Assembly (NCBI RefSeq): GCF_013282745.1
Contig: NZ_CP054044.1
Location: forward strand, 1,364,001-1,428,000
Length of the DNA stretch: 64,000 bases
Source of the DNA: Yersinia bercovieri ATCC 43970
GTDB taxonomy: Bacteria > Pseudomonadota > Gammaproteobacteria > Enterobacterales > Enterobacteriaceae
Reading direction: 5' to 3'
The stretch's first letter is position 1. The number at the start of each line of letters is the position of its first letter. The notes beneath the pieces were generated by a model, which worked only from the letters and a program-made list of their open reading frames with translations, was not told the DNA's origin and did no database searches. Below, piece after piece: positions 1 through 12,755 of this stretch. The translations under genes and the position numbers were made by a program.

Positions 1-1098
1 GAACAGGCCATGGATATATTTGCTTTCCAGTGTCGGTTTCAGATCACGTGGATCGAAGAAATCATACTCAATGGCATAGCCAGGTCGAACGATACGTGCA
101 TTTTCCAGCCCTTTCATTGAGCGGACAATTTGCATCTGAACATCGAAAGGCAAACTGGTCGAAATGCCGTTCGGGTAGATCTCGTTACTGGTCAAACCTT
201 CTGGTTCGAGGAAAATCTGATGTGAATTACGATCGGCAAAACGCATTACTTTGTCTTCGATCGATGGGCAGTAACGTGGCCCGATCCCTTCAATGATCCC
301 GGCATACATTGGGCTACGATCCAGATTATTACGGATCACTTCATGCGTTTTTTCATTGGTGTAGGTGATGTGACACGCCATCTGCTCAGGGTGCTGTTCA
401 GCATTACCGAGGAAGGAAAATACTGGAATTGGCGTATCGCCCAACTGAGGGGCTAACTGGCTAAAATCGATTGTTCGTGCATCAATACGCGGTGGCGTAC
501 CGGTCTTCAAGCGATTGACTCGTAACGGTAATTCTCGTAGACGCTGTGATAATGAGATTGACGGCGGATCACCCGCTCGACCACCGCTGTAGTTTTCCAG
601 CCCAATATGAATTTTGCCATCAAGAAAAGTACCGACGGTGAGAACCACCGCTTTAGCACGAAATTTCAGACCCATTTTCGTAATCGCACCGACAACGCGA
701 TCATTTTCAACAATCAGATCTTCTACCGGTTGTTGGAAGATCATCAAGTTAGGCTGGTTTTCAAGTGCAGTACGCACCGCTTGGCGATACAGAACGCGGT
801 CAGCTTGAGCACGAGTCGCTCTTACCGCAGGGCCTTTGCTGGCGTTTAGTATCCTAAACTGAATCCCGGCGAGGTCGGTTGCTTTCGCCATCAGGCCGCC
901 CAGAGCATCGATCTCTTTGACCAAATGTCCCTTACCGATACCGCCAATCGCTGGGTTACAAGACATCTGCCCCAGTGTGTCGATGTTGTGCGTCAGCAAT
1001 AAGGTCTGACGTCCCATGCGTGCCGCTGCCATTGCAGCTTCCGTGCCGGCATGGCCACCACCAATGATGATGACGTCAAATTGATCTGGATAAAACAT
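1..1098 (-). CDS. mnmG: MnmG (GidA), tRNA uridine-5-carboxymethylaminomethyl modification enzyme, 5' part only
   Basis: FAD-dependent enzyme that, with MnmE, modifies the wobble uridine of certain tRNAs in the cytoplasm. The first 366 codons are present; the reading frame is open to the window edge, so roughly the last 260 residues of a protein usually about 629 aa are missing. The dinucleotide-binding glycine motif GGGHAG lies at residues 13-18, directly after the start [12 protein letters not shown], as in E. coli. The ATG is at 1096-1098 on the minus strand. Its promoter side faces oriC, the conserved enterobacterial arrangement, where gidA transcription runs away from the origin. Nothing unusual was seen in the visible part. 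Confidence 0.97.
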   Translation of the reverse strand, partial: MFYPDQFDVIIIGGGHAGTEAAMAAARMGRQTLLLTHNIDTLGQMSCNPAIGGIGKGHLVKEIDALGGLMAKATDLAGIQFRILNASKGPAVRATRAQADRVLYRQAVRTALENQPNLMIFQQPVEDLIVENDRVVGAITKMGLKFRAKAVVLTVGTFLDGKIHIGLENYSGGRAGDPPSISLSQRLRELPLRVNRLKTGTPPRIDARTIDFSQLAPQLGDTPIPVFSFLGNAEQHPEQMACHITYTNEKTHEVIRNNLDRSPMYAGIIEGIGPRYCPSIEDKVMRFADRNSHQIFLEPEGLTSNEIYPNGISTSLPFDVQMQIVRSMKGLENARIVRPGYAIEYDFFDPRDLKPTLESKYIHGLF

Positions 1099-1134
1099 GG
1101 TACTGCACCTCGCCGTTATGCGAATTTCTGTGTT

Positions 1135-1480
1135 TGCCCTGGGGTGGGGGATTCTACTCAAGTTTAGACGATCGACCAAGCAGCTTAGGATCGCCTTTAA
1201 TTAAAAGAAGATCTTTTTATTTAAAGATCTCTTTATTAGATCTCTTATTAGGATCGTGATCCTCTGTGGATAAGTGATTATTCACATGATAGATCATAGG
1301 ATTAAGGACGATCGATTGCTGTGAATGATCGGTGATCCTATTGCGTATAAGCTGGGATCTAAATGGCATGTTATGCACAGGCACTTGGAGAGCACAAGGT
1401 TGTTATGTGGATATGTACTGGTTTTACCCTGCTTTTAAGCATACTTATACACATTCGTTCGCGTGATCTTTAAGCAAATT
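1135..1480. other. oriC: Chromosomal replication origin oriC
   Basis: The gap between mnmG and mioC carries the standard enterobacterial origin. Three AT-rich 13-mers of the DNA-unwinding element stand in tandem at 1210-1222, 1226-1238 and 1239-1251, each beginning GATCT. DnaA boxes follow: TGTGGATAA at 1265-1273 (R1-like), TTATTCACA at 1278-1286, TTATGCACA at 1371-1379, a one-mismatch reverse box at 1406-1414 and TTATACACA at 1445-1453. GATC (Dam/SeqA) sites are very dense throughout. The block around 1320-1355, with TGTGAATGATCGGTGATCCT, is almost the same as in E. coli. Position, order and motifs leave little doubt; the exact edges are approximate. Confidence 0.95.
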
Positions 1481-1919
1481 AGAGTAAATTAATCCAATTT
1501 TTAACCCAAATCTCTGCTGGATCCTCCGGAATTTCATGTTGAATGACGTCAATTTCTAAAATGTCACCCAACCTTTTTGCTCCCTGAACGATCAACTGCT
1601 GATCTAACCGTCTTACGGCACCGCAAAAAGTGTCATATTCAGAACTACCCAAACCAACAGCGCCAAAGCGTACCTGAGAGAGATCCGGCTTCTGTTCTTC
1701 GATCTGTTCTAATAATGGTTGAAGATTATCCGGCAGATCGCCTGCGCCATGGGTCGATGTGACGATTAACCACATGCCATCAAGTGTTAGTTCGTCTAAT
1801 CCAGGACCATGAAGCATTTCTGTGGTGAAACCCGCTTCTTCTAATTTTTCAGCTAAATGTTCAGCAACGTATTCAGCACTGCCGAGCGTACTGCCACTGA
1901 TCAAGGTAATGTCAGCCAT
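1479..1919 (-). CDS. mioC: MioC, flavodoxin-like FMN protein
   Basis: Small flavodoxin-fold protein of 146 aa; in E. coli it is needed for biotin synthase activity in vitro as an electron carrier. The FMN-phosphate loop SGSTLGSAEYVA is at residues 8-19, and a second glycine-rich FMN segment, VTSTHGAGDLPDN, comes near residue 55. Length matches the family. It lies right beside oriC and is transcribed towards it. In E. coli, transcription from the mioC promoter enters the origin and is controlled by DnaA; a DnaA box lies in the corresponding promoter region here at 1980-1988. Confidence 0.95.
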   Translation of the reverse strand: MADITLISGSTLGSAEYVAEHLAEKLEEAGFTTEMLHGPGLDELTLDGMWLIVTSTHGAGDLPDNLQPLLEQIEEQKPDLSQVRFGAVGLGSSEYDTFCGAVRRLDQQLIVQGAKRLGDILEIDVIQHEIPEDPAEIWVKNWINLL

Positions 1920-1979
1920 AAAGAACCCAACCGAAGTAATGAACTGGTATTGTACGCTGTGAATCAGCTGGGATCTACC

Positions 1980-1988
1980 TGTGGATAA
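1980..1988 (+). promoter_or_regulatory. DnaA box in the mioC promoter region
   Basis: TGTGGATAA is a perfect DnaA box (reverse of TTATCCACA), about 60 bp upstream of the mioC start. E. coli has a DnaA box at the equivalent place that represses mioC transcription into oriC. Confidence 0.75.
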
Positions 1989-2010
1989 TGTGGGTATAGT
2001 TATTTAAGGT

Positions 2011-2472
2011 TTAAGGCACAATGGTACGCATGATGGGGTTTTGCAGGGAGATTAGTGTCTCAGTGGATTGGATCTCATCAATAGTCTGGATCTTGTTGAT
2101 AAGTACTTGTTGGAGCGCATCTATCGATTTACACATCACCTTAATAAAGATGCTGTAGTGGCCTGTCGTGTAATAGGCTTCGACAACTTCTTCTAAACCT
2201 TCCAATTTTTTCAGCGCTGACGGGTAGTCCTTCGCACTTTTCAAGATAATGCCGATAAAACAGCACACGTCATAACCCAGCTGTTTTGGATTAACGTGAA
2301 CGCAAGCCGCTGTGATGATTCCTGCCTGACGCATTTTCTCCACCCGCACATGTATGGTGCCTGGGCTGACACCAAAGTTTTTCGCCAATTCAGCGTAAGG
2401 TGTGCGCGCATTTTCCATTAATGCGTTTAGGATGCCGCGATCGAGATTATCGATTTGATAAATTTCACTCAT
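2011..2472 (-). CDS. asnC: AsnC, Lrp-family transcriptional regulator
   Basis: A 153-aa Lrp/AsnC-type regulator. The N-terminal third holds the winged helix-turn-helix (around residues 10-60, with ELAKNFGVSPGTIHVRVEKM), and the C-terminal part is the ligand-binding RAM domain, ending in the characteristic TLISLQNPIMRT segment. In E. coli AsnC activates asnA when asparagine is scarce and also represses itself. Here it is divergent from asnA across a 183-bp AT-rich gap, which supports the same control. Nothing odd was seen. Confidence 0.96.
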   Translation of the reverse strand: MSEIYQIDNLDRGILNALMENARTPYAELAKNFGVSPGTIHVRVEKMRQAGIITAACVHVNPKQLGYDVCCFIGIILKSAKDYPSALKKLEGLEEVVEAYYTTGHYSIFIKVMCKSIDALQQVLINKIQTIDEIQSTETLISLQNPIMRTIVP

Positions 2473-2655
2473 ATTAGCCCCCTTTTTTTGTCGATTATTT
2501 AATTAAAGCACCATAAAAATGAATGATCAAAAGTGAAAAGGCAATATTTGTTATTGGATATTGAGTTTAGTACCCATTCTGTTGCTTAATCGATGACAAG
2601 CCAAACGGCACAACCTAATTAGCATAATAAACAATAACGAATTGAGATAACGGCA

Positions 2656-3648
2656 ATGAAAAAACAATTTATCCAAAAACAACAACAGATTAGCTTCGTA
2701 AAATCCTTTTTTTCTCGCCAGTTGGAACAACAACTGGGTCTGATTGAAGTTCAGGCACCGATTCTGAGCCGTGTGGGTGATGGCACCCAAGATAACCTTT
2801 CTGGTTCAGAAAAAGCGGTTCAGGTAAAAGTGAAAACCTTGCCAGATGCAACTTTTGAGGTTGTACATTCATTGGCTAAATGGAAACGTAAGACCTTGGG
2901 TCGCTTTGATTTTGGCGCTGATCAAGGTCTGTACACCCATATGAAAGCATTACGCCCTGATGAAGATCGCCTGAGTGCTATTCACTCTGTGTATGTCGAT
3001 CAGTGGGACTGGGAGCGCGTAATGGGCGATGGCGAACGTAACCTCGCTTACCTGAAGTCCACCGTTAACAAAATTTATGCCGCGATAAAAGAGACGGAAG
3101 CCACTGTTAGCGCCGAGTTCGGCATCAAACCTTTCTTGCCAGAACAGATTCACTTTGTGCATAGCGAAACCCTGCGTTCTCGCTTCCCTGATTTAGATGC
3201 CAAAGGCCGCGAACGTGCTATCGCCAAAGAGCTGGGTGCAGTATTTCTGATCGGTATCGGTGGTAAATTGGCTGATGGTCAATCTCACGATGTGCGTGCT
3301 CCGGATTATGATGACTGGACGTCGCCGTGCGCGGAAGGTTTTACTGGGCTGAATGGCGACATTATTGTCTGGAACCCGGTACTGGAGGACGCTTTTGAGA
3401 TTTCATCCATGGGGATTCGTGTTGATGCCGAGGCGCTGAAACGTCAGTTGGCTCTGACTGCTGATGAAGATCGCCTGAAACTGGAGTGGCACCAATCACT
3501 GCTGAATGGCGAAATGCCGCAAACTATCGGGGGGGGCATCGGCCAATCTCGCTTAGTGATGTTACTGCTGCAACAGCAACATATTGGTCAGGTTCAATGT
3601 GGTGTGTGGGGGCCAGAGATTAGCGAGAGAGTGGCTGGCTTACTCTAA
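2656..3648 (+). CDS. asnA: AsnA, ammonia-dependent aspartate-ammonia ligase (asparagine synthetase A)
   Basis: Makes asparagine from aspartate, ammonia and ATP in the cytoplasm. At 330 aa it equals the E. coli enzyme, with the class-II aminoacyl-tRNA-synthetase-like fold suggested by [11 protein letters not shown] near the N-terminus and the C-terminal [11 protein letters not shown] motif. That glycine motif is encoded by an eight-G run (about 3529-3536), but the frame is intact. It is divergent from asnC, its likely activator. A stem-loop with a T-run follows the stop codon. Confidence 0.97.
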   Translation: MKKQFIQKQQQISFVKSFFSRQLEQQLGLIEVQAPILSRVGDGTQDNLSGSEKAVQVKVKTLPDATFEVVHSLAKWKRKTLGRFDFGADQGLYTHMKALRPDEDRLSAIHSVYVDQWDWERVMGDGERNLAYLKSTVNKIYAAIKETEATVSAEFGIKPFLPEQIHFVHSETLRSRFPDLDAKGRERAIAKELGAVFLIGIGGKLADGQSHDVRAPDYDDWTSPCAEGFTGLNGDIIVWNPVLEDAFEISSMGIRVDAEALKRQLALTADEDRLKLEWHQSLLNGEMPQTIGGGIGQSRLVMLLLQQQHIGQVQCGVWGPEISERVAGLL

Positions 3649-3692
3649 CACTCCGGCAATGCCCATTATTTTGGGTATATATATTTCCCCAA

Positions 3693-3727
3693 CCCGCTAT
3701 TACTGCATAAGCCATAGCGGGTTTTTA
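3693..3727 (+). terminator. Rho-independent terminator of asnA
   Basis: Perfect 8-bp arms CCCGCTAT (3693-3700) and ATAGCGGG (3714-3721), followed by TTTTT. It stands 45 bp after asnA. Confidence 0.85.
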
Positions 3728-3811
3728 ACGTAAGCCCGTTTTTACTCTATGCTGTAGGTGGCATAATGAGATGCCTCATTTTATATCACTAGATGCAAGG
3801 TCGCTAACGTC

Positions 3812-4483
3812 ATGGCCCTAATTCATCCTATTAGACACTATTTGCATGCCCGCCCAAGATTATTGTTCTCCGTTAGTGCGGGGATTATCACTTATTTCCT
3901 ACTGCCAATGCATTACACCTTATTACTGCGTCTAATGGTGAGTTGGAATGTCTCAGCCTGGCTCTATTTACTCTTTTTATGGCTGCAACTGCTACGGACT
4001 AATCCAGCGAAAATCAGCAAGATAGCCAAGGTGCAGGATGAAAGTGCCAGTATGGTATTGAGTATTGTCAGCATGGCGTGTCTGGCCAGTATTCTGGTGA
4101 TTTTATTTGAATTGAGCACGGCAAATCAGCTGTCAGGTTCAGCCAAGGCATTTCACTTAATACTGACGGGGATGACGCTATTAGTATCGTGGCTATTATT
4201 GCCGACCGCTTTTACCATGCATTATGCCCACTTATTTTATCTGCCTCGGGATAAGTCAGAAACTATCCTCCCTCTGCTTTTCCCCAAAGAGATCACTACC
4301 CCTTCCTATTGGGATTTTCTTTATTTCTCATTCACCATTGGTGTGGCTTCGCAAACAGCAGATGTTTCCACCGGCACGTCAGATATCCGCCGCGTTGTAT
4401 TATTACAATCTGTATTATCCTTCGTTTTTAATATGACGATTTTGGGACTGTCGATTAACGTTGGTGCTGGCCTACTGAATTAG
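3812..4483 (+). CDS. DUF1345 family membrane protein
   Basis: A 223-aa polytopic membrane protein with about five hydrophobic segments. The signature region near residues 165-185, with [15 protein letters not shown], is typical of DUF1345, whose function is unknown. It is not at this place in E. coli, where asnA is next to viaA, so it is an extra gene at a conserved locus. It converges on viaA, and the two stop codons overlap (TTAG at 4480-4483), leaving no room for a terminator between them. The start ATG follows a weak ribosome-binding site. Confidence 0.85.
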   Translation: MALIHPIRHYLHARPRLLFSVSAGIITYFLLPMHYTLLLRLMVSWNVSAWLYLLFLWLQLLRTNPAKISKIAKVQDESASMVLSIVSMACLASILVILFELSTANQLSGSAKAFHLILTGMTLLVSWLLLPTAFTMHYAHLFYLPRDKSETILPLLFPKEITTPSYWDFLYFSFTIGVASQTADVSTGTSDIRRVVLLQSVLSFVFNMTILGLSINVGAGLLN

Positions 4484-5946
4484 CGCTTCCAGCGGCGCAT
4501 TAACCGGCTTTTTAAGCCGGTATCAAAACGCCAGATGTGATCAAAAATACGCATGATTCCGGGCTTGCCATAGGCAGACATCGCCACCGCATGGAAGCGA
4601 TGCTGGTGGGCCTGTTGCTGGATTTTTATCTTGCGGATCAATTCGTCAGGCAGGCGTTGGGCAATGAAGTCTGAAATGATCACCGCATCAGCGTCATACC
4701 ACTCTCGCTCCTCCATTTTACCAAGGGTGCTGGCTAAGCAAGCGGCCAGATCAGTACCGCCACTAAAATGTTGACTAAGAAAACGAATTGCCTGCTCGAT
4801 ACCACTGGCTGACGATAACTCGTAGTGAATGATTTCTGTGGCAAATAGCATGATGTAGCAGCGGCGATTATCCGCCAGCGCAATACGTAGCAGTGCCAGG
4901 CAAAATGCCTTGGCGCACTGCTCATTAAATCCCCCCATGGAGCCTGAGGTATCAACGCAAATGATAAAAGGGCCACGGGGTTGTTGGTCGTTGCTTTTAA
5001 GGCTAACCGGCCGCTGTAAGGTTTTTTCCTGCCAGTTATCACCCTGCAAGCGGTAGGTGAGCAAGCGCCGTTCCAGTAAGCGGCGATAAAACTCAAATTC
5101 CAATTCACTCATCCCCAACATCACCAGCTCAGTGGGCAGTAATCGCAAAATATCATTGCTCTGATGAATACCACTGACCTCTTCTGGCACCGTATCGGGT
5201 TGGCGCACCATCAGGGTGTAAGGCTCGTAGCGGGCATCTGGTGTGGGCTGTGCTTTGGCGCTGCGGCTACGGCCCAACTGCTCCGCTAATTGCTGCAATT
5301 CCGGCTGTTGTTGCAGAAAATCGCCATATTGCAGCAACAACTGATAATCACCGCGCTGTAAATGGCTATGACTCATATCCCAAAGCCGGCCGGCAGCCCC
5401 GTCATTGGTTGCCAATATGGGTTCCAATGCACCGCTGAGCGCCAATCGCTGCTGTAATTCAGCTAGTAGTTGCTCCCGCTCTTGCTCTAGTAATTGGTGG
5501 TGAATGGTGATGGTTTGTAGAGTCAGACTGACACGCCAGCGCTGTAAAAATAGGGTTTGCAGGCTATCGCCAGTTTGGGGATTTCGCGTTAAATCAGCGC
5601 TTTGTAGCAATGTGTCTGCTTGTGCCGCAAAGGGCGAATGCATCTGCTGTAGCTGTGCCACGATATCCGGCAAGTGGGCATAAAATAGCGGGCTACTCTC
5701 CAACTGGCTCTGTTGGTATAAAGCAAACTCATTTGCCAGACTTGGGGGCGCTTTTGCCTCACGGATACGCTGTTGCAAGTTTTGCTTCCAGCCGGGGATA
5801 TCCTTCATTAACGCCCGCTTAATGCGCGGGAATTTCTCAAAGAATAGCGCCAATTGCGGTGATGCCAGTAATCCCACCACCATCTCTTCAATAAGCTCGC
5901 TTTCACTTATTGATAGCAGCAGATCTAGTGTTGCCAGGCTGAGCAT
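4480..5946 (-). CDS. viaA: ViaA, VWA-domain partner of RavA
   Basis: A 488-aa protein (E. coli 483) with an alpha-helical N-terminal half and a C-terminal von Willebrand A domain. The metal-ion-dependent adhesion site is seen as [16 protein letters not shown] at about residue 330, with the later GGTDLA motif and a C-terminus [17 protein letters not shown]. In E. coli ViaA works with the MoxR-type ATPase RavA, interacts with respiratory complexes and affects aminoglycoside sensitivity. It starts 3 bp after the ravA stop codon, so the two are co-transcribed and probably translationally coupled. Confidence 0.96.
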   Translation of the reverse strand: MLSLATLDLLLSISESELIEEMVVGLLASPQLALFFEKFPRIKRALMKDIPGWKQNLQQRIREAKAPPSLANEFALYQQSQLESSPLFYAHLPDIVAQLQQMHSPFAAQADTLLQSADLTRNPQTGDSLQTLFLQRWRVSLTLQTITIHHQLLEQEREQLLAELQQRLALSGALEPILATNDGAAGRLWDMSHSHLQRGDYQLLLQYGDFLQQQPELQQLAEQLGRSRSAKAQPTPDARYEPYTLMVRQPDTVPEEVSGIHQSNDILRLLPTELVMLGMSELEFEFYRRLLERRLLTYRLQGDNWQEKTLQRPVSLKSNDQQPRGPFIICVDTSGSMGGFNEQCAKAFCLALLRIALADNRRCYIMLFATEIIHYELSSASGIEQAIRFLSQHFSGGTDLAACLASTLGKMEEREWYDADAVIISDFIAQRLPDELIRKIKIQQQAHQHRFHAVAMSAYGKPGIMRIFDHIWRFDTGLKSRLMRRWKR

Positions 5947-5949
5947 CGA

Positions 5950-7768
<1,819 letters not shown>

Positions 7769-9637
7769 ATGAGCACAGAACATAAACAGTCTTTATCGGC
7801 GGTAACCCTGGCAGCAATAGGGGTGGTTTACGGTGATATTGGTACCAGCCCGCTCTATACCTTGAGAGAGTGCTTTTCTGGTCATTATGGTTTTGATGTC
7901 CGCCCGGATGTGGTGTTTGGCTTTTTATCGCTGATTTTCTGGATGCTCATCCTGATAGTCTCGGTTAAATATCTGACCTATGTGATGCGCGCGGATAACG
8001 CCGGTGAAGGGGGCATTTTAACCTTAATGTCTTTGGCCGGGCGCAATACTTCCTCCCGAGCCACCTCAATACTGGTCATCCTTGGTTTGATTGGCGGCAG
8101 CTTCTTTTATGGCGAGGTGGTCATCACCCCGGCAATATCAGTTATGTCAGCCATCGAAGGGCTGGAAATCGCCGCACCTGCGCTTGATCCCTATATCGTC
8201 CCCTGCTCTATTGCAGTGCTAACCCTGCTGTTTGTGATTCAAAAACACGGCACCGGCAGTGTTGGTAAATTATTCGCCCCAGTGATGCTGGTGTGGTTTC
8301 TAACCATCGCCCTGCTGGGTCTGCGCAGTATTATTGCGAATCCAGAAGTTCTGTCTGCGCTGAATCCCAAATGGGCGTTCGGCTTCTTTACGGAATATAA
8401 AGCGGTATCGTTTTATGCCCTTGGTGCGGTGGTGCTGGCGATAACTGGGGTGGAAGCGCTGTATGCTGATATGGGTCATTTTGGTAAATTCCCTATCCGG
8501 TTGGCCTGGTTTACCGTGGTGTTACCCTCATTAGTGCTGAACTATTTTGGGCAGGGCGCACTACTGCTGAAAAACCCTGAAGCCATCAAAAACCCCTTCT
8601 TCTTGTTAGCCCCTGACTGGGCGCTGATTCCACTGCTAATTTTGGCGACATTAGCAACAGTGATCGCCTCGCAGGCGGTTATTTCTGGCGTCTTCTCACT
8701 GACACGGCAAGCGGTGCGGTTAGGTTACTTGCCGCCAATGCGCATCATCCACACCTCTGAAATGGAGTCCGGCCAGATCTATATTCCAGTCATTAACTGG
8801 ACACTCTATCTGGCGGTGGTTCTGGTGATTGTCGGCTTCGAGCGCTCCAGTAATTTGGCGGCCGCTTATGGTATTGCGGTGACCGGAACCATGGTGATAA
8901 CCAGCATTCTGTTCTGCATTGTGGCGCTGAAAAACTGGCACTGGAACCGCCTCTTTGTGTGGTGCCTGCTGGTGGTGTTACTGATAATTGATGTTCCGAT
9001 GTTTTCAGCCAACGCATTGAAGTTGTTCTCCGGCGGTTGGTTGCCTATCTCGCTGGGTCTGGTGATGTTTATCATCATGACCACCTGGAAAAGCGAGCGT
9101 TTCGGTCTGTTGCGCCGGATGCATGAACATGGCAATTCACTGGAAGCGATGATTGCGTCATTGGAGAAATCACCGCCAGTGCGGGTCACCGGGACGGCGG
9201 TATATATGTCGCGGGCGATGAATGTGATTCCGTTCGCGCTACTACATAACCTCAAACATAACAAAGTGTTACATGAGCGTGTGGTGTTGCTGACATTGCG
9301 AACCGAGGACGCCCCTTACGTCCACAATGTGAAGCGGGTGACCATCGAGCAGCTCTCGCCAACCTTCTGGCGGGTAGTGGCGAGTTATGGTTGGCGCGAA
9401 ACGCCGAATGTGGAGGAGGTATTCCACCGCTGTGGTCTGGAAGGTTTGCCGTGCCAGATGATGGAAACCTCATTCTTTATGTCCCACGAGTCGCTCATCC
9501 TAACAAGGCGGCCATGGTATCTGTTCCTGCGCGGCAAGCTGTTTATTGCCCTCAGCCGCAATGCGCTCCGCGCCGCAGATCAGTTTGAAATCCCCCCTAA
9601 CCGGGTCATTGAACTTGGAACGCAGGTAGAGATTTAA
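7769..9637 (+). CDS. kup: Kup, low-affinity potassium uptake permease
   Basis: Proton-coupled K+ importer of the KUP/HAK family in the inner membrane; 622 aa, the same as E. coli Kup. The N-terminus has the family signature [17 protein letters not shown], followed by about 12 membrane segments up to roughly residue 450, then a hydrophilic cytoplasmic tail that ends in the conserved [15 protein letters not shown]. The order ravA-kup-rbsD is the same as in E. coli. A clear terminator follows the stop. Confidence 0.97.
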   Translation: MSTEHKQSLSAVTLAAIGVVYGDIGTSPLYTLRECFSGHYGFDVRPDVVFGFLSLIFWMLILIVSVKYLTYVMRADNAGEGGILTLMSLAGRNTSSRATSILVILGLIGGSFFYGEVVITPAISVMSAIEGLEIAAPALDPYIVPCSIAVLTLLFVIQKHGTGSVGKLFAPVMLVWFLTIALLGLRSIIANPEVLSALNPKWAFGFFTEYKAVSFYALGAVVLAITGVEALYADMGHFGKFPIRLAWFTVVLPSLVLNYFGQGALLLKNPEAIKNPFFLLAPDWALIPLLILATLATVIASQAVISGVFSLTRQAVRLGYLPPMRIIHTSEMESGQIYIPVINWTLYLAVVLVIVGFERSSNLAAAYGIAVTGTMVITSILFCIVALKNWHWNRLFVWCLLVVLLIIDVPMFSANALKLFSGGWLPISLGLVMFIIMTTWKSERFGLLRRMHEHGNSLEAMIASLEKSPPVRVTGTAVYMSRAMNVIPFALLHNLKHNKVLHERVVLLTLRTEDAPYVHNVKRVTIEQLSPTFWRVVASYGWRETPNVEEVFHRCGLEGLPCQMMETSFFMSHESLILTRRPWYLFLRGKLFIALSRNALRAADQFEIPPNRVIELGTQVEI

Positions 9638-9641
9638 TCTG

Positions 9642-9669
9642 AAAGGCCGTTAATCATAACGGCCTTTTT
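9642..9669 (+). terminator. Rho-independent terminator of kup
   Basis: Perfect 11-bp arms AAAGGCCGTTA and TAACGGCCTTT with a 4-nt loop and a T-run, placed just after the kup stop codon. Confidence 0.9.
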
Positions 9670-9699
9670 CACCTCTATAACTCCCACTTCTCTTTTTTC

Positions 9700-9715
9700 A
9701 GCGAAACGTTTCGAT
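9700..9715. promoter_or_regulatory. Upstream RbsR operator
   Basis: AGCGAAACGTTTCGAT is the LacI-type ribose operator with a single-base departure from the perfect palindrome found 78 bp downstream. RbsR, encoded by the last gene of this operon, is the expected ligand. Confidence 0.75.
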
Positions 9716-9777
9716 GGCGATCACAATTTCATCAAATTGGGTTTGCCTTCTGCGGCTATTTTTCTAAACTCAGTATT

Positions 9778-9793
9778 AGCGAAACGTTTCGCT
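9778..9793. promoter_or_regulatory. RbsR operator next to the rbsD start
   Basis: The perfect palindrome AGCGAAACGTTTCGCT ends 13 bp before the rbsD ATG. It equals the E. coli rbs operator as I recall it. With the site at 9700-9715 it would allow looping; centre-to-centre distance is 78 bp, about 7.4 helical turns. Confidence 0.85.
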
Positions 9794-9806
9794 GTTGGAG
9801 TAGAAA

Positions 9807-10226
9807 ATGAAAAAAGGCGCATTACTGAATTCTGATATTTCCGCTGTTATCTCCCGCCTGGGTCATACCGATCAGGTTGTGATAGGTGATGCGGGGCTGC
9901 CAATACCGGCAACCACCACACGTATCGATCTGGCACTGACACGAGGCGTTCCTGGTTTCCTCCAGGTTCTTGAGGTGGTCACACAAGAGATGCAGGTTGA
10001 GAGTGCGTACCTTGCGGAGGAGATAGTTAAAAATAATCCGCAACTCCATGAAGCGTTACTCGCCCAGTTAACACAACTTGAGCAACACCAGGGAAACCAA
10101 ATTGTTCTGCGCTATATCAGCCACGAGGCTTTTAAAGAGCAGACCAAACAAAGCCGGGCAGTGATTCGTAGCGGGGAGTGTTCCCCCTTTGCTAACATCA
10201 TTCTCTGCTCCGGCGTAACCTTCTGA
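9807..10226 (+). CDS. rbsD: RbsD, D-ribose pyranase
   Basis: Interconverts the pyranose and furanose forms of ribose so that RbsK gets its substrate. It has 139 aa, the usual length, with the catalytic histidine at position 20 (SRLGHTD) and the glycine-rich GDAGLPIP segment after it. First gene of the operon; the start ATG follows GGAG at 9797-9800. The rbsA start is 7 bp downstream of its stop codon. Confidence 0.97.
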   Translation: MKKGALLNSDISAVISRLGHTDQVVIGDAGLPIPATTTRIDLALTRGVPGFLQVLEVVTQEMQVESAYLAEEIVKNNPQLHEALLAQLTQLEQHQGNQIVLRYISHEAFKEQTKQSRAVIRSGECSPFANIILCSGVTF

Positions 10227-10233
10227 GGCATTT

Positions 10234-11754
10234 ATGCAACCTTTGCTGCAACTGAAAGGGATTGATAAAGCCTTTCCCGGCGTCAAAGCACTCTCCGGTG
10301 CGGCGCTCAGTGTCTATCCTGGTAGGGTGATGGCACTGGTTGGCGAAAATGGGGCCGGAAAATCGACCATGATGAAAGTGCTGACCGGCATCTACAGTAA
10401 GGATGCCGGCAGTCAACATTTCATGGGGCAAGAAGTGGTGTTTAATGGCCCCAAAGCATCTCAGGAAGCGGGCATTGGCATTATCCATCAGGAACTTAAC
10501 CTGATCCCACAGTTAACCATCGCAGAAAATATCTTTTTAGGACGTGAGTTTGTTAATCGTTTTGGCGGCATTGACTGGAAAAAGATGTATGCCGAAGCGG
10601 ATTTACTGCTGGCGCGCCTGAATATTCATTACAGCAGCCACCGGCTGGTGGGTGAGCTTTCCATTGGTGATCAGCAGATGGTGGAGATCGCCAAAGTGCT
10701 GAGCTTTGAATCCAAAGTCATCATCATGGATGAGCCAACCGACGCCCTGACCGATACTGAAACCGCCTCTTTATTTAACGTTATTAACGAGTTGAAAGCG
10801 GAAGGTCGCGGCATCGTTTATATCTCTCATCGGCTAAAAGAGATTTTTGAGATTTGCGATGACGTCACCGTCTTCCGTGATGGGCAGTTTATCGCGGAAA
10901 AACCGGTGAGCGAGCTGACGGAAAACTCACTAATTGAGATGATGGTTGGCCGCAAATTAGAAGAGCAATATCCGCGCCTGAATTTGCCTCGTGGCGAAAA
11001 GCGCTTACAGGTCAAACAGCTATGCGGCCCTGGGGTGAAGAGTGTCAGCTTTACTCTATATCGCGGTGAGATCCTCGGCGTGGCGGGCTTAATGGGCGCA
11101 GGGCGTACTGAGCTGATGAAAATCATCTACGGTGCACTGCCGCGTAAGTCTGGTTTTATTATGCTGGATGGTCGCGAAGTGGTAACCCATTCACCGCAGG
11201 ATGGTTTGGCAAATGGCATCGTCTATATTTCTGAAGACCGTAAACGAGATGGCTTAGTGCTGGGCATGTCAGTGAAAGAGAATATGTCTTTGACGGCATT
11301 ACGTTATTTCAGCCGCGCGGGCGGTTCGCTCAAGCACGCAGATGAACAACTGGCGGTCGCGGATTTCATTCGCTTATTTAATATCAAAACGCCTTCGATG
11401 GAGCAGCCGATTGGTTTGTTATCCGGCGGCAATCAACAGAAAGTGGCGATTGCGCGCGGCTTGATGACCCGTCCGAAAGTGCTGATCCTTGATGAACCTA
11501 CGCGTGGGGTAGATGTCGGGGCTAAAAAAGAGATCTACCAGTTAATTAACCAATTCAAGCAAGAAGGGCTGAGCATCATTCTGGTCTCCTCAGAGATGCC
11601 GGAAGTGCTCGGCATGAGTGACCGAATTCTCGTGATGCATGAGGGCCAACTAAGCGGCGAGTTCTCGATTGAACAGGCGACCCAAGAAGTGTTGATGGCA
11701 GCTGCTGTCGGCAAGCAATCTTTTGATAAGCAAAAGCTTAGTGAGCAGGAGTAA
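10234..11754 (+). CDS. rbsA: RbsA, ribose ABC importer ATPase (two-domain)
   Basis: ATP-binding subunit of the ribose importer, a fusion of two ABC domains in 506 aa (E. coli 501). The first domain has Walker [10 protein letters not shown] at residues 37-45 and Walker [13 protein letters not shown]. The second has a degenerate Walker A (GLMGAGRTE), a full signature [16 protein letters not shown] and Walker [15 protein letters not shown] degenerate second site is normal for this sugar-importer class. It lies between rbsD and rbsC with gaps of 7 and 6 bp. Confidence 0.97.
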   Translation: MQPLLQLKGIDKAFPGVKALSGAALSVYPGRVMALVGENGAGKSTMMKVLTGIYSKDAGSQHFMGQEVVFNGPKASQEAGIGIIHQELNLIPQLTIAENIFLGREFVNRFGGIDWKKMYAEADLLLARLNIHYSSHRLVGELSIGDQQMVEIAKVLSFESKVIIMDEPTDALTDTETASLFNVINELKAEGRGIVYISHRLKEIFEICDDVTVFRDGQFIAEKPVSELTENSLIEMMVGRKLEEQYPRLNLPRGEKRLQVKQLCGPGVKSVSFTLYRGEILGVAGLMGAGRTELMKIIYGALPRKSGFIMLDGREVVTHSPQDGLANGIVYISEDRKRDGLVLGMSVKENMSLTALRYFSRAGGSLKHADEQLAVADFIRLFNIKTPSMEQPIGLLSGGNQQKVAIARGLMTRPKVLILDEPTRGVDVGAKKEIYQLINQFKQEGLSIILVSSEMPEVLGMSDRILVMHEGQLSGEFSIEQATQEVLMAAAVGKQSFDKQKLSEQE

Positions 11755-11760
11755 TCAGAT

Positions 11761-12729
11761 ATGAGTTCCCAGACGATCCAGACAAAACGCTGGTTCAGTA
11801 AAGAGTGGCTATTAGAACAAAAATCACTGATTGCGCTGCTGGTGCTGATTGCTGTGGTTTCGTCACTAAGCCCAAACTTTTTTACCCTTAATAATCTGTT
11901 CAATATTCTTCAGCAGACCTCCGTCAATGCCATTATGGCGGTGGGGATGACGCTGGTTATCCTGACTTCCGGCATTGATCTGTCGGTGGGATCACTACTG
12001 GCGCTGACTGGCGCGGTAGCGGCCTCAATTGTGGGGTTAGAAGTGAATGCCATGGTGGCGGTGGCTGCTGCATTGGCATTGGGGGCGTTTATTGGCGGCA
12101 TTACCGGGGTGATTGTCGCCAAAGGTAAAGTGCAGGCATTTATCGCCACGCTGGTCATGATGCTGTTACTGCGCGGTGTAACCATGGTTTACACCAATGG
12201 TAGCCCAGTCAATACCGGTTTTACTGAAGTGGCAGATACCTTTGGCTGGTTCGGTATTGGTCGTCCCCTAGGTATACCCACTCCTATCTGGTTGATGGCT
12301 ATCGTCTTTATTGCTGCCTGGTACATGCTGCACCACACCCGTTTGGGCCGCTATATCTATGCCTTGGGCGGTAATGAGTCAGCTACACGGCTCTCGGGTA
12401 TCAGCGTCGATAAAGTTAAAATTATTGTTTATTCACTGTGTGGATTGTTAGCGGCCCTGGCGGGGATTATCGAAGTGGCCCGCTTATCATCAGCACAACC
12501 GACGGCCGGTACTGGCTATGAGTTGGATGCAATAGCCGCAGTAGTTCTGGGCGGAACCAGTCTTGCCGGGGGGAAAGGGCGGATCGTCGGCACCCTGATC
12601 GGCGCGTTAATCCTCGGCTTCTTAAATAACGGTTTGAATTTATTGGGTGTCTCCTCTTACTACCAAATGATCGTGAAAGCAGTGGTTATCCTGCTGGCGG
12701 TACTGGTAGATAACAAAAGCAGCAAATAA
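11761..12729 (+). CDS. rbsC: RbsC, ribose ABC importer permease
   Basis: Inner-membrane permease of the ribose importer, 322 aa (E. coli 321), with about ten hydrophobic segments. The coupling region [16 protein letters not shown], which contacts RbsA, is at about residues 200-215, and the C-terminal [19 protein letters not shown] block is conserved. It sits 6 bp after rbsA and is followed by rbsB after 26 bp. Confidence 0.97.
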   Translation: MSSQTIQTKRWFSKEWLLEQKSLIALLVLIAVVSSLSPNFFTLNNLFNILQQTSVNAIMAVGMTLVILTSGIDLSVGSLLALTGAVAASIVGLEVNAMVAVAAALALGAFIGGITGVIVAKGKVQAFIATLVMMLLLRGVTMVYTNGSPVNTGFTEVADTFGWFGIGRPLGIPTPIWLMAIVFIAAWYMLHHTRLGRYIYALGGNESATRLSGISVDKVKIIVYSLCGLLAALAGIIEVARLSSAQPTAGTGYELDAIAAVVLGGTSLAGGKGRIVGTLIGALILGFLNNGLNLLGVSSYYQMIVKAVVILLAVLVDNKSSK

Positions 12730-12755
12730 CCTCTCTCCCTACAGGAATTGTGACC

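Noticed and set aside
3529..3536. Eight-G run in asnA as a phase-variation switch
   Set aside because: The run encodes the conserved TIGGGIG motif; no sign of a regulated switch in a housekeeping gene.
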